DNA of 36,695 bases from 13-2-20CM-68-14 sp046733295 (GCA_046733295.1 JBKPOY010000073.1:1-36695), one strand, 5' to 3'; positions 25,852-33,509 are shown, numbered from the stretch's first letter. Notes: generated by a model not told the origin, from the letters alone. Numbers and translations: made by a program.

Positions 25852-27836
25852 CCGAGGCGGTAGAGAACGTATCGCTGGTCGCCGTACGCGCGCGGCAGGT
25901 CGAGCGTCAGGTTGTGGCGGCGCCGGTCGACGACGATCCAGCGCGCGCCGTAATACCGCGGGACGGCGAGGTCGCCGCCGTGGGAGTAGAAGTGGAAGGC
26001 ATCGCGCAGCCGCGCGCGGGGGCGGTTCGCCTTCGTTGCCGCGACGTGTGCGAACGGCGCGTTCGCGAGGTAGACGGGAGCGTAGGCCGCCAGCAGGTAG
26101 CCGGTCTCAGGATCCGCGAAGAGCACGTCCTTCGCTCGCGCGTCCTCGCGGAGGGCCCTGATCAGCCCGCGGGTGAGCGCGCCCGAGCCGCTACCGCTGC
26201 GGGACCAGTTCGAGAAGCCGTGCACCGCCACCGGGATCGTGAACAGCGCGACCGCGAGCGCGGCCACAGGCCCGCGACGGTCGAGCCGGTCCCACCGGTG
26301 GGCCACTGCGCCGATCGCAAGGGCCGCCAGGCCGCCGGTCAGCGCCACCCAGGCGGGCCACGCGGGCGTCGTTCCGTGGAAGCGGTAGCCGAACTCGCCC
26401 GGATACGCGAGTTGGAGGACGATTCCGGCCGCGAGCGCCAGCGGCAGGAGCGCGACGCCGATGAGGCCGGCGAGCGCCGCGGCGCCGCCTGCGAGCGCGT
26501 ACGGCAGCGGCAGGAACCCCGCGAAGCGGCGGGCCTGCGAGATCGAGACGGCGTCGGCGAAGTGCGGGAAGATGTACGGCACGACCGTCAGCGCAAAGAC
26601 GGCGAGCGACCCGCCGAGGACCCAGGCCGCCCAGCGCCTGCGGATCGCCAGCAGCGCCAGCGGCACGCACAAGAGAGCGGCGACGGCGACCGCGCCGCTA
26701 CGGGAGAAGAGCTGCTCGGTGACGTGGTAGTGCTCGGTGTTGCCGGCGAGCTGCCCCTGGTATTTGGCGAAGGCCCGCTCGACCTCGACCGAGGAGGGAT
26801 CGTGCGTCGTCGTCGCCTCGACGACGGGCCGGAGCCACGCGAGCGCGACCGCGGTAGGTACCGCGAGCGCGACCACCCCCATGGCCGCGGGCCCGAGCTC
26901 GCGCCGCACGAGCAGCGCGCGGACGAGCACGAACCCGAGCAGTGGGATGCCGACGAAGAGCGCGTAGGTCGGGTGAACGAGCGCGAGCGCGCCCGCGGCC
27001 GCCCCCGTCGAGGCGAAGAGGCGCCACGATGGAGCGCGCACGTACGAGAAGTAGAGGGCGAGGAGCGCGGGGATGACGAGCTGGCGGGATGCGGTGGCGG
27101 GCAGCGCCAGCGACGTGTAGGAGCCGCCGTGCCCGGGGGCCAAGCCCGTGAGCGCGAGCTGCGCGAGCACGACCGCCGCACCCGCCCAGGCGGACCGGAA
27201 GAGGGCGACCCCCGCCTCGTAGAAGAGGACGAGCGAGAGCGGCGCGAGCACCGTCGGAGCGTTGCGGCCGACGCCGATCGGGTCGAGCCCGCCGAGCTTC
27301 GCGATCAGCGCGAGGAAGCCGTGCCAGAGCGGGAACGCGTAGCCAGGGTGCAGGCTGCCGTCCGCGAACTCGCCGACGTTCCGCAGCGAGAGCGAGCCGA
27401 ACGTCTCCAGCTTGCGCACGCGGGCGAGGTGGAAGAAGGCATCGCCGTCGAGGACCGCCACGAACCAGAGTCCGATCCCGAGCGCGATCCCCGCGGCGAG
27501 CACCGCCAGCTCGCCGCGGCCGACCAAGGTCGCGACGGGTCGGAACGAGAAGGGCAGCGCGGCAGCCGCGATCACCCCGAGCAGGACGACGGTCAGCACG
27601 AGCGACCCGTGGACGGCAAAGGTCACGGCGAGCGCGGCCAACACCGCCGCGAGCGACCAGGCAAAGGTCGGCGCGAGGCCGCGAAGCCTCACGGCCCGTG
27701 AGATGAGTGCGCCGGGAATCAGCAGACACGCCGTCGCCGCGGTCAGCCTCAGCCCGAGCCCGACCCCCGTCGCCGGAAGCAGGCGCGCGAGGGCGAGAGC
27801 CGGCACGGCCAGCAGGAGGAAGGGGATGCGACTCAC
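25848..27836 (-). CDS. Large polytopic membrane protein, GT-C-like glycosyltransferase candidate
   Basis: This 662-residue protein has many predicted helices (about 12) over its first ~520 residues and a soluble C-terminal domain. The first large extracytoplasmic loop has DGDAFFHLARVRKLE, then LHPGYAFPLWHG, consistent with the acidic catalytic loop of GT-C enzymes that use polyprenyl-phosphate sugars. The C-terminal part (LFADPETGYLLAAYAPVYL) resembles the exported domain of such proteins. I do not recognise a specific family. The GTG at 27836 overlaps the GT2 stop (GTGA); a much longer in-frame extension is antisense-like noise over the GT2 and flippase-like genes. A polyprenyl-phosphate sugar donor could come from the DPM1-like GT2 (inference). 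Confidence 0.72.
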   Translation of the reverse strand: MSRIPFLLLAVPALALARLLPATGVGLGLRLTAATACLLIPGALISRAVRLRGLAPTFAWSLAAVLAALAVTFAVHGSLVLTVVLLGVIAAAALPFSFRPVATLVGRGELAVLAAGIALGIGLWFVAVLDGDAFFHLARVRKLETFGSLSLRNVGEFADGSLHPGYAFPLWHGFLALIAKLGGLDPIGVGRNAPTVLAPLSLVLFYEAGVALFRSAWAGAAVVLAQLALTGLAPGHGGSYTSLALPATASRQLVIPALLALYFSYVRAPSWRLFASTGAAAGALALVHPTYALFVGIPLLGFVLVRALLVRRELGPAAMGVVALAVPTAVALAWLRPVVEATTTHDPSSVEVERAFAKYQGQLAGNTEHYHVTEQLFSRSGAVAVAALLCVPLALLAIRRRWAAWVLGGSLAVFALTVVPYIFPHFADAVSISQARRFAGFLPLPYALAGGAAALAGLIGVALLPLALAAGIVLQLAYPGEFGYRFHGTTPAWPAWVALTGGLAALAIGAVAHRWDRLDRRGPVAALAVALFTIPVAVHGFSNWSRSGSGSGALTRGLIRALREDARAKDVLFADPETGYLLAAYAPVYLANAPFAHVAATKANRPRARLRDAFHFYSHGGDLAVPRYYGARWIVVDRRRHNLTLDLPRAYGDQRYVLYRLG

Positions 27837-28720
27837 CGTGACCGAAGCAGAGAGCCCGCGCTCCCGGACGCGAGCCAGCTCGCGGCCTCGCGGTAGCTCC
27901 GGGCGCGGTCGCCGCGAAAGACAAGCAGCCGGAGACGCACTCCCGCAAGCAGCAGCCGGCGGGCCCGTTCGGCCTCCCTCGCCCCGCGATGCTTCGCCAG
28001 GAACCGCAGCTGGCCGCGAACGTTCTCGGCAAAGAGTGTCCCGCCGTGGGAGGCCCCGCCGACGTGTACCACGTCCGCTCCGGGGAAGAAGTACACCTGC
28101 CACCCGGCCTGGCGGAAGCGATAGCACCAGTCGGTCTCCTCGCTGAACATGAAGAAATCCTCGTCGAAGAGGCCGACCTCGTCGGCCGCGTCGCGGCTTA
28201 CGAACAGGCATGCGCCGAAGAGCCAGTCGACGCTTCGCACCTCGTCGTGCGCGAACCCTCCTTCGTAGAAGGAGTTCAACGCTCGTGAGCGTGGCGCGAG
28301 CTTCCGCAGGAACAGGTACTCGGTCGACAGCCGCCACAGGGTCGGAAACGACCTGGCGGAGCGCTGGAGCGAGCCGTCCGGGTTGAGAAGCCGCGGTCCG
28401 ACGACCGCCGCGTCCGGGTGGGCGTCGGCGAACTCGGCCAGCCGCTCGATCGCGTCGCCCACGACCCAGGCGTCCGAGTTGAGAAGGAGGTAGTAGCGGC
28501 CCGACGCCAGCCGCATCCCGGTGTTGTTGCCGGCCCCCATGCCGACGTTCTCCTGCTCGACGACCCTGGCCTCGGGAAATGTCGCGCGAACCAGCTCGAC
28601 GGTGCCGTCGCTCGAGCCGTTGTCGACGACGATCGTCTCGTGCCCACGAACGCTCGCGAGGCACCGCTCGATCCACTCGCGCGAGTTGTAGGTGACGACG
28701 ACGACGGAGACGTCACGCAT
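27833..28720 (-). CDS. Glycosyltransferase family 2 (WbbL/rhamnosyltransferase-like)
   Basis: This 295-residue GT-A enzyme has the WbbL-type layout: VSVVVVTYNSREWIERCLAS, VVDNGSSDGTVELV, ENVGMGAGNNTGMRLA, the donor/metal motif LLLNSDAWV, LFGACLFVSRDAADEVGLFD and the catalytic-base stretch FMFSEETDWCYRFRQAGW. The ATG at 28720 lies 8 bp inside the end of the flippase-like gene and matches the first beta strand. WbbL relatives transfer rhamnose; GDP-D-rhamnose made in this window is a possible donor, but this is only an inference. Confidence 0.88.
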   Translation of the reverse strand: MRDVSVVVVTYNSREWIERCLASVRGHETIVVDNGSSDGTVELVRATFPEARVVEQENVGMGAGNNTGMRLASGRYYLLLNSDAWVVGDAIERLAEFADAHPDAAVVGPRLLNPDGSLQRSARSFPTLWRLSTEYLFLRKLAPRSRALNSFYEGGFAHDEVRSVDWLFGACLFVSRDAADEVGLFDEDFFMFSEETDWCYRFRQAGWQVYFFPGADVVHVGGASHGGTLFAENVRGQLRFLAKHRGAREAERARRLLLAGVRLRLLVFRGDRARSYREAASWLASGSAGSLLRSR

Positions 28721-29699
28721 CGGGTTGCTCTTGTACCGGCGGCCCGGTTCGGCCGCGCAGGTTCTCCCAGGCAAAGATCCCCAGTCCGGGCAGGGAGACG
28801 CAGATGACGACGACGAAGAAGAGAAAGCCGGTGGCGAAAGCCTGGTCGGCGCTGACGCCGAGCTGGCCGAGGAAGCTGACGAAGAAGGACTCGCGAACGG
28901 CGATGCCGTTGAGCGTGAACGGGACGAGCATGATCAGGAAGAAGAGCGGCCCCATCACGTAGTACGGGCGGGGCGAGAGATCGACCCCGACCGCTTTCCC
29001 GGTCATCCAGATCGCGAGCACACGGACCGCCTGGACGGCGAGCGTCAGCGCGAAGACGCCGATCATCAGCGCGACGTTGTCGCGGTAGGCGTGGAGACCC
29101 TCGTAGACGGCGCGCACCGGACGTTCGGCCCGGATCAACCGGAGCAGCGGGACCGTGCGCGCCAGCAGCGGGCGCAGCCGCTTCGAGAAAAGGAGGATCG
29201 CCAGCAGCACCGTGCCGAGCACGAAGGCGCCCTCGATCCACAGGTAGGGGCCGATGTCGTAGTGGCCGAGCGCCAGCACGAAGCCGATCGCCGCCAGCGT
29301 CAGGGTGGCAGCGCCTCCGAGCGCCCGCTCGAGAATGACCGACGCCGCGATCGGGCCGCCGTGACCGGGATGACGGCGGGCCGTCTCGAAGATGCGGACG
29401 GCGTCTCCGCCGACCGCCGTCGGCAGGAGCTGCCCGCCCGTGTAGGCGACGAAGTAGGCGCGGACGAGCCAGCTGAGGCGATCGTGGATCCCCTTCGCGG
29501 CGAGCAGGCGCCCCCAGCGCCAGGCCATCGGCCAAACGGAGCCGATCGTGATCGCGACGGCGCCGAGGAAGTACCAGACGTTCGCGTGGACGAGGATGTG
29601 CAGCGTCCGCGAGACGTCGATCTTCCAGAGGATGTACGCGGCGCACAGCCCGGTGAGGGCGAGCGTCGCGGCCAGCCGGAGCAGCCGGCTTCTCGTCAC
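28713..29699 (-). CDS. Flippase-like integral membrane protein (lysylphosphatidylglycerol synthase TM-region / UPF0104)
   Basis: This 328-residue protein has about eight membrane helices, starting LLRLAATLALTGLCAAYILWKI. It contains the family blocks FVAYTGGQLLPTAVGGDAVRIFE and ASVILERALGGAATL near the middle, and PFTLNGIAVRESFFVSFLG near the end. It corresponds to the membrane half of MprF without the synthase domain. In glycan loci such proteins are often annotated as flippase-like. It could move a lipid-linked intermediate across the membrane, which matters because no Wzx-type flippase is visible (inference). The GTG start lies 9 bp after the ATP-grasp stop, giving likely co-translation. 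Confidence 0.83.
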   Translation of the reverse strand: MTRSRLLRLAATLALTGLCAAYILWKIDVSRTLHILVHANVWYFLGAVAITIGSVWPMAWRWGRLLAAKGIHDRLSWLVRAYFVAYTGGQLLPTAVGGDAVRIFETARRHPGHGGPIAASVILERALGGAATLTLAAIGFVLALGHYDIGPYLWIEGAFVLGTVLLAILLFSKRLRPLLARTVPLLRLIRAERPVRAVYEGLHAYRDNVALMIGVFALTLAVQAVRVLAIWMTGKAVGVDLSPRPYYVMGPLFFLIMLVPFTLNGIAVRESFFVSFLGQLGVSADQAFATGFLFFVVVICVSLPGLGIFAWENLRGRTGPPVQEQPDA

Positions 29700-29708
29700 G
29701 GCGGGGAG

Positions 29709-30617
29709 CTAGGCGGCCGCTTGGACCAGGTTCGGGCTTGCTGCATGAGCCGTGCCGAAGGGTACGAGATCAGCCACCCCGATCGGCTCGCCGAGCGCGC
29801 CCCTGACGACCAGCAGGTTCACGTCGAGACCGCCTGGCTCGCCCCACAGCGTCGCATCGTGCGTGGCGACGACCTCGGCGACCCGAGGCCCGTCCGGCGC
29901 GAGGCGGATCTCGGTCTGGGTCGGCCCGGCCTCGATCCCGAGCGCGACGACCGCCGCGGCCGCGAGCTCGCCGAGGCCGCCCGAGTCGGCCGTCAGCAGC
30001 TCGTGGAACACGCCGCCGACCGAGAAGCCGTGGACGATCACCTCGGGGCCCTCGACGAGCTCCTCGACGAGGGCGGTCGCCGAGCGCGAGCAGTCGATCG
30101 CGGCCCGGATCGCCGCGGGCAGCTCCGAGCGGTCGCGAACGATCGAAAGACCGTGACCGCCCCGGTCTGACGGCTTCACGACGCAGGGGACTTGCACGTC
30201 GTCGTGCTCGTCGGTGGCGAGGCGCCACGGAACGTGCGGAACGCCGGCCTCCACGAAGCGCTCGCGCTGCTTGAGCCGCGAGGTGGCGAGCACGGCCACG
30301 GCGGGCGAGAGCGCGTGGGGCAGAGCGAGCCGATGCGCGACACGGGCCGCGATGCCCACGGTCAGGTCCGACCCGGCCGAGATGACCGCGTCGATCCGCT
30401 CCGCCTCGGCGAGGCGGTGGATGGCGGCCTCGTCCTCACAGGAGATCAACGCGCGCCGGTCCGCGAGCCGGAAGCCGGGGGCCGAGGCCTCGTCGTCCAC
30501 GGCGATCACGAAGAGGTCGCGCGCGCGGGCGGCCTCGAGCAGCCCGAGTTGCGCGGTTCCCGCCCCGAGGACGAGTAGGCGCGGGCGCGGTTGGGGCCGT
30601 GGCTCCACCGACACCAT
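29709..30617 (-). CDS. ATP-grasp family protein with altered metal-site motif
   Basis: This ~302-residue protein has a pre-ATP-grasp Rossmann-like domain (LLVLGAGTAQLGLLEAARARD, then IDAVISAGSDLTVGIAARV) and an ATP-grasp domain (ERFVEAGVPHVPW, PCVVKPSDRGGHGLSIV, ATALVEELVEGPEVIVHGF). The usual E-x-N-x-R metal-binding motif is replaced by AEVVATHDATLW, so the Asn is missing and activity is uncertain. It is the first gene of the twelve-gene operon. The ATG at 30617 is preferred; a GTG at 30650 (313 residues), 10 nt from the palindromic promoter element, is a real alternative. It is divergent from the CGNR regulator gene. Confidence 0.8.
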   Translation of the reverse strand: MVSVEPRPQPRPRLLVLGAGTAQLGLLEAARARDLFVIAVDDEASAPGFRLADRRALISCEDEAAIHRLAEAERIDAVISAGSDLTVGIAARVAHRLALPHALSPAVAVLATSRLKQRERFVEAGVPHVPWRLATDEHDDVQVPCVVKPSDRGGHGLSIVRDRSELPAAIRAAIDCSRSATALVEELVEGPEVIVHGFSVGGVFHELLTADSGGLGELAAAAVVALGIEAGPTQTEIRLAPDGPRVAEVVATHDATLWGEPGGLDVNLLVVRGALGEPIGVADLVPFGTAHAASPNLVQAAA

Positions 30618-30651
30618 TGTTGCGATCGCATGCGACGGTGCCCGAAACACG

Positions 30652-30668
30652 GGTAAACTCGTTTTACC
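30652..30668. promoter_or_regulatory. Palindromic divergent promoter/operator GGTAAA-N5-TTTACC
   Basis: The 17-nt GGTAAACTCGTTTTACC lies between the divergent ATP-grasp and CGNR genes. On the plus strand it contains TAAACT, 10 nt before the CGNR GTG. On the minus strand TAAAAC lies 10 nt before a GTG at 30650. It could therefore be a symmetric pair of -10 boxes forming an operator, possibly bound by the CGNR protein itself (inference). Confidence 0.5.
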
Positions 30669-30669
30669 G

Positions 30670-31239
30670 GTGTCGCCGAAACTTCCCCCGCGCTACGACG
30701 TCCCCAAAGCGGCCCCCGAGCCGTTGCGGATCGTGCAGGAGCTCGTCAACTCGGTCGACCTCGAGCACGGCGTCGAATGGCTCGGGACAGCTCGCGAGCT
30801 CCAGTCCTGGCTCCGCGAACGCCGGCTCGACGGACGCAGGCGGACGAGCCCGGCTGAGCTCAAGCGCGTACACGAGCTGCGGGAGACGCTGCGGGCGCTC
30901 TTGATCGCGAACAACGAGCAGCGGTCCGCGCCCGAGGCCGCCGAGGCCCTCGAGCACGCGGCCACCCGGGCCCGGCTGACGCTCGAGCTCGACGAGCACG
31001 GCCACCTGGTGCTCACTCCCCGGGCCGCCGGCGTCGACGGGGCCGTGGGCCGCATCCTCGCGCTCGTGTACGAGGCTATGGCAGACGGCACCTGGCATCG
31101 CCTGAAAGCGTGCCGCCAGTGCTCCTGGGCGTACTACGACTACTCGAAGAACCGCTCCGCCACGTGGTGCTCGATGGCCATCTGCGGCAACCGCACCAAG
31201 ACGCGCGCCTACCGGCGCCGCCGCCAGAAAACTTCGTAA
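30670..31239 (+). CDS. ABATE/CGNR zinc-finger protein, putative transcription regulator
   Basis: This 189-residue protein belongs to the CGNR zinc-finger family. Its N-terminal ABATE-type helical domain includes IVQELVNSVDLEHGVEWLGT and LKRVHELRETLRALLIANN. The C-terminal zinc ribbon has ligands Cys148, Cys151, Cys167 and Cys172, the last inside the diagnostic CGNR motif, with WYYDYSK-type spacing (AYYDYSKNRSATWC) and a basic tail RAYRRRR. CGNR proteins are predicted DNA-binding regulators. It is transcribed away from the twelve-gene glycan operon across a palindromic promoter, so it is a good candidate local regulator. No SD is seen; the GTG is probably translated leaderless. Its TAA stop lies inside the repeated 15-nt word. 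Confidence 0.87.
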   Translation: MSPKLPPRYDVPKAAPEPLRIVQELVNSVDLEHGVEWLGTARELQSWLRERRLDGRRRTSPAELKRVHELRETLRALLIANNEQRSAPEAAEALEHAATRARLTLELDEHGHLVLTPRAAGVDGAVGRILALVYEAMADGTWHRLKACRQCSWAYYDYSKNRSATWCSMAICGNRTKTRAYRRRRQKTS

Positions 31240-31250
31240 CAGACTGTTGC
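31236..31250 (+). repeat. GTAACAGACTGTTGC word at the CGNR stop codon
   Basis: This is identical to the minus-strand word at 20160-20174 and contains the CGNR stop codon TAA and the palindrome AACAG-A-CTGTT. It abuts the left end of the large inverted-repeat element, overlapping it by one base. Being AT-rich in a GC-rich setting, it is unlikely to recur by chance. Confidence 0.6.
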
Positions 31251-31417
31251 TAGGAGGGTTTGGCGGAATACCGCTCGTCGCCGGGGTGCGATGCTCGTTC
31301 CCAGGCAAGGACGCAGGGAGCGTCCATATCCGTAGATATGGGCGCGACCGAGGACGCCGCCTGGGGGCGAGCAGCGCGGCCCGGCGGCACAGACTGCATT
31401 TCGCCAAACCCTCCTAG
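31250..31417. mobile_element. 168-bp nested inverted-repeat element (MITE-like or structured RNA)
   Basis: Terminal inverted repeats CTAGGAGGGTTTGGCG (31250-31265) and its exact complement (31402-31417) extend to 19 bp with one mismatch. Inside, GCTCGTTCCCAGGC (31293-31306) pairs with 31359-31372 using two G-T pairs. An 11-bp stem with a CGTA loop (31320-31330 with 31335-31345) sits at the centre. GGACGC occurs at 31309 and 31352 and can compete for GCGTCC at 31320, giving alternative folds. There is no open reading frame of note. Both ends carry CTAG, a possible target-site duplication, and the right-hand CTAG supplies the TAG stop of the aminotransferase gene. It lies between convergent genes and may also act as a bidirectional terminator. 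Confidence 0.6.
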
Positions 31418-32490
31418 GTGACGAGCGCGGTCAGGGCTTCGGCCACGCGGTCGAGCTGGGACTCGCTCAAGCGTGTGTGGAACGGGAGCGCGACCGCGCG
31501 CTCGAAGACGCGTGACGCGCCGGGGAACTCGCCCTGGTCGCGGTAGGCGGCAAGGCGATGGAGCGCGTACGTGCCCACCTGAGCCTCGATTCCCTGCTCG
31601 CGCAGGGCGGCGATCACCCGGGCGGCGCCGTCCACCTGGATCACGTACGCCTGCCAGCCATGGACGTCGCCCTCGTCGGCCGCCGGCGTGTCGACGACGC
31701 CGCGCAGTCGTTCGGTGTAGCCGGCGGCTACGCGTGTCCGCTCCGCGAGCAGCTCACCGAGGCGCGCGAGCTGCGGGATCCCGACCGCGCAGAGGATGTC
31801 GGAGAGCCGGTAGTTGAGCCCCGGTTGCGCGATCTCGAAGTCGCCACGCGGCTCGATCCCGTGGTGGCGCATCCGGCGGATGGCGTCGGCCACGGCGGGG
31901 TCATTCGTCGTCACAGCGCCACCCTCGCCGGTTGTGACGATCTTGCGCGGGTGAAACGAGAGGCAGCCGAGCGCGCCGAGGCCGCCGCAAGGCCGTCCGG
32001 CTCGCTTCGCGCCAAGCGCTCCGGCGGCGTCCTCCAGCACCGGCACGTCGCCCGGCAGCTGTTCGATCCGCGCCGGCCGCCCGAACAGGTCGACCGCGAT
32101 GACTGCCTTTGTCCGCGGGCCTACCTCGATCCGGTCGGGATCGAGAATCATCGTCTCCGGATCCACGTCGACGAGGACCGGCCTCGCGCCGGCGAGAGCG
32201 ACGACGTTCGCGGTCGCAGGGAACGTGTAAGCCGGGACGAAGACCTCGTCGCCTGGACCGACCCCGAGGGCGAGGACGGCGAGATGCAGTGCGGCGGTGC
32301 CGGAGGACACCGCAATTGCGTGCTCGACGCCACAGGCCTCCGCGAGCCCGCGCTCGAGCTCCTCGACCTTCGGGCCCATCGTCAGCCGGCCGCTCTCGAG
32401 CACCTCTGCCACGGCCTCGGCCTCGGCGGCGCCGACGTCGGGCCAGGCGAGGCGGATTACGTCAATGCCGGCGCCTGTTCCCTGTACCAC
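31414..32490 (-). CDS. DegT/DnrJ/EryC1-family PLP sugar aminotransferase
   Basis: This 358-residue PLP enzyme is distinct from the one at 2491-3633. Motifs are SGRLTMGPKVEELE, AVSSGTAALHLAVLALG, VPAYTFPATANVV, the pyridine-binding VLEDAAGALGA (~D154) and the lysine motif CLSFHPRKIVTTGEGGA (~K183). The SFHPRK-TTGEGG form is shared by ArnB/PerA/PglE-like 4-keto-sugar transaminases. The GTG at 32490 would overlap the preceding epimerase gene by 34 bp; no ribosome binding site decides it, and a shorter start near 32466 cannot be excluded. It probably uses the keto-sugar made by the adjacent SDR. The stop codon lies inside the terminal repeat of the 168-bp element. Confidence 0.88.
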   Translation of the reverse strand: MVQGTGAGIDVIRLAWPDVGAAEAEAVAEVLESGRLTMGPKVEELERGLAEACGVEHAIAVSSGTAALHLAVLALGVGPGDEVFVPAYTFPATANVVALAGARPVLVDVDPETMILDPDRIEVGPRTKAVIAVDLFGRPARIEQLPGDVPVLEDAAGALGAKRAGRPCGGLGALGCLSFHPRKIVTTGEGGAVTTNDPAVADAIRRMRHHGIEPRGDFEIAQPGLNYRLSDILCAVGIPQLARLGELLAERTRVAAGYTERLRGVVDTPAADEGDVHGWQAYVIQVDGAARVIAALREQGIEAQVGTYALHRLAAYRDQGEFPGASRVFERAVALPFHTRLSESQLDRVAEALTALVT

Positions 32491-33428
32491 GCGATCGTCC
32501 GAGCGAGGCCCTCGTCGAGATCGACCTTCGCTTCGAAGCCGAGCTCCTCACGAGCCTTCTCCACATTCGGGATCCGGAGCTCCACGTCGGCGTAGTGCAA
32601 CGGTTGGAAGACGATCTCGCCCGGGCTCTCCGTGAGCCGCTTGATCCGTTGGGCGAGGTCGAAGATCGTCACCGCGGAGCGCGCGTTGCCGACGTTGAAG
32701 GACTGGCCGACCGCCGCGTCCTTTTCCAGGCAGAGCAGCAGGGCGTCGACCATGTCGTCGACATAGCACCAGGCGCGGATCTGCGACCCGTCGCCGTGGA
32801 TCGTCAGATCGTGGCCCGCGAGCGCGGCTTCGATAAAGGCGCGGATCGCACCGCCGCCGATCTGTCCGGGCCCATAGACGTTGAACGGCCGGACCGTGAC
32901 GACGGGGATCCCGTGCTCTTCGCGATATGCGTGGGCCATATGCTCGCCGGCGAGCTTCGAGACCGCGTACGTCCAGCGGGCCTCGCCGACGGAGCCAATC
33001 GTCGACACCTGTCCCTCCGCGACGTTGTAGGCATGCGTGCCGAAGATCTCGCTCGTCGAAAACTCGACGAGGCGCTCGATGGACCCGCGCGTCCCGAGGG
33101 CGGCCTCGAGCACGTTGTAGGTGCCGATCAGGTTGACCCGCATCGTCCGCACCGGGCTCTCGCGCACGGTGTCGACGCCCGCGATCGCAGCGAGGTGGAC
33201 GATGTGGGTGGCGCCGGCTGCCGCATCGCGGACCGCATCGGCGTCAAGGACGTCGGCGTGGACGAAGGTGAGGTTCGGGTGCTCGGCGACGTCCGTGCCC
33301 GACATCGCGTCGCGGTGCAGGTTGTCGAGCGCGACGATTTCGTTTTGGTCCACGAGCCTGCGCGCGAGGGTCGAGCCGATAAAACCCGCCCCGCCAGTGA
33401 GGAGAATGCGCTTCCCGGAAAGCGCCAC
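32457..33428 (-). CDS. NAD-dependent sugar epimerase/4,6-dehydratase (extended SDR)
   Basis: This 323-residue extended SDR acts on an NDP-sugar. The cofactor loop is GGAGFIG (12-18). The active site has FSTSEIFG and WTYAVSK with the catalytic Tyr/Lys pair, and RPFNVYGPGQIGGGAIRAF and DGSQIRAWCYVDDMVDALL are typical of NDP-hexose epimerases and dehydratases. Coupling to the aminotransferase suggests a 4,6-dehydratase feeding a 4-amino-4,6-dideoxy sugar; a simple 4-epimerase is the alternative. The GTG at 33428 matches the start of the Rossmann fold and lies 7 nt from a TANNNT box, with no SD. Confidence 0.85.
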   Translation of the reverse strand: MALSGKRILLTGGAGFIGSTLARRLVDQNEIVALDNLHRDAMSGTDVAEHPNLTFVHADVLDADAVRDAAAGATHIVHLAAIAGVDTVRESPVRTMRVNLIGTYNVLEAALGTRGSIERLVEFSTSEIFGTHAYNVAEGQVSTIGSVGEARWTYAVSKLAGEHMAHAYREEHGIPVVTVRPFNVYGPGQIGGGAIRAFIEAALAGHDLTIHGDGSQIRAWCYVDDMVDALLLCLEKDAAVGQSFNVGNARSAVTIFDLAQRIKRLTESPGEIVFQPLHYADVELRIPNVEKAREELGFEAKVDLDEGLARTIAWYREQAPALT

Positions 33429-33435
33429 GGCGGCG

Positions 33436-33441
33436 AGTCTA
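33436..33441 (-). promoter_or_regulatory. Candidate -10 box (TAGACT, minus strand) for the epimerase-aminotransferase pair
   Basis: TAGACT on the minus strand is 7 nt upstream of the GTG start, with no Shine-Dalgarno sequence between. No clear -35 box is visible. Confidence 0.4.
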
Positions 33442-33509
33442 GCGGCGCGGCAGATGGCCACCTCCTGGAAGCCGCGCTCGTCGGCGCCGCCGGCCGAGAC
33501 GTCGCTTGC

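Noticed and set aside
25746..27701. 651-codon plus-strand open frame opposite the GT-C-like gene
   Set aside because: It is a high-GC antisense frame rich in Arg, Glu and Gly; the minus strand encodes a clear membrane protein, so the plus frame is an artefact of codon composition.
27837..28676. N-terminal extension of the GT-C-like protein to 942 residues
   Set aside because: The extension is arginine-rich noise lying over the GT2 gene in another frame; the GTGA overlap at 27833-27836 gives a natural start.
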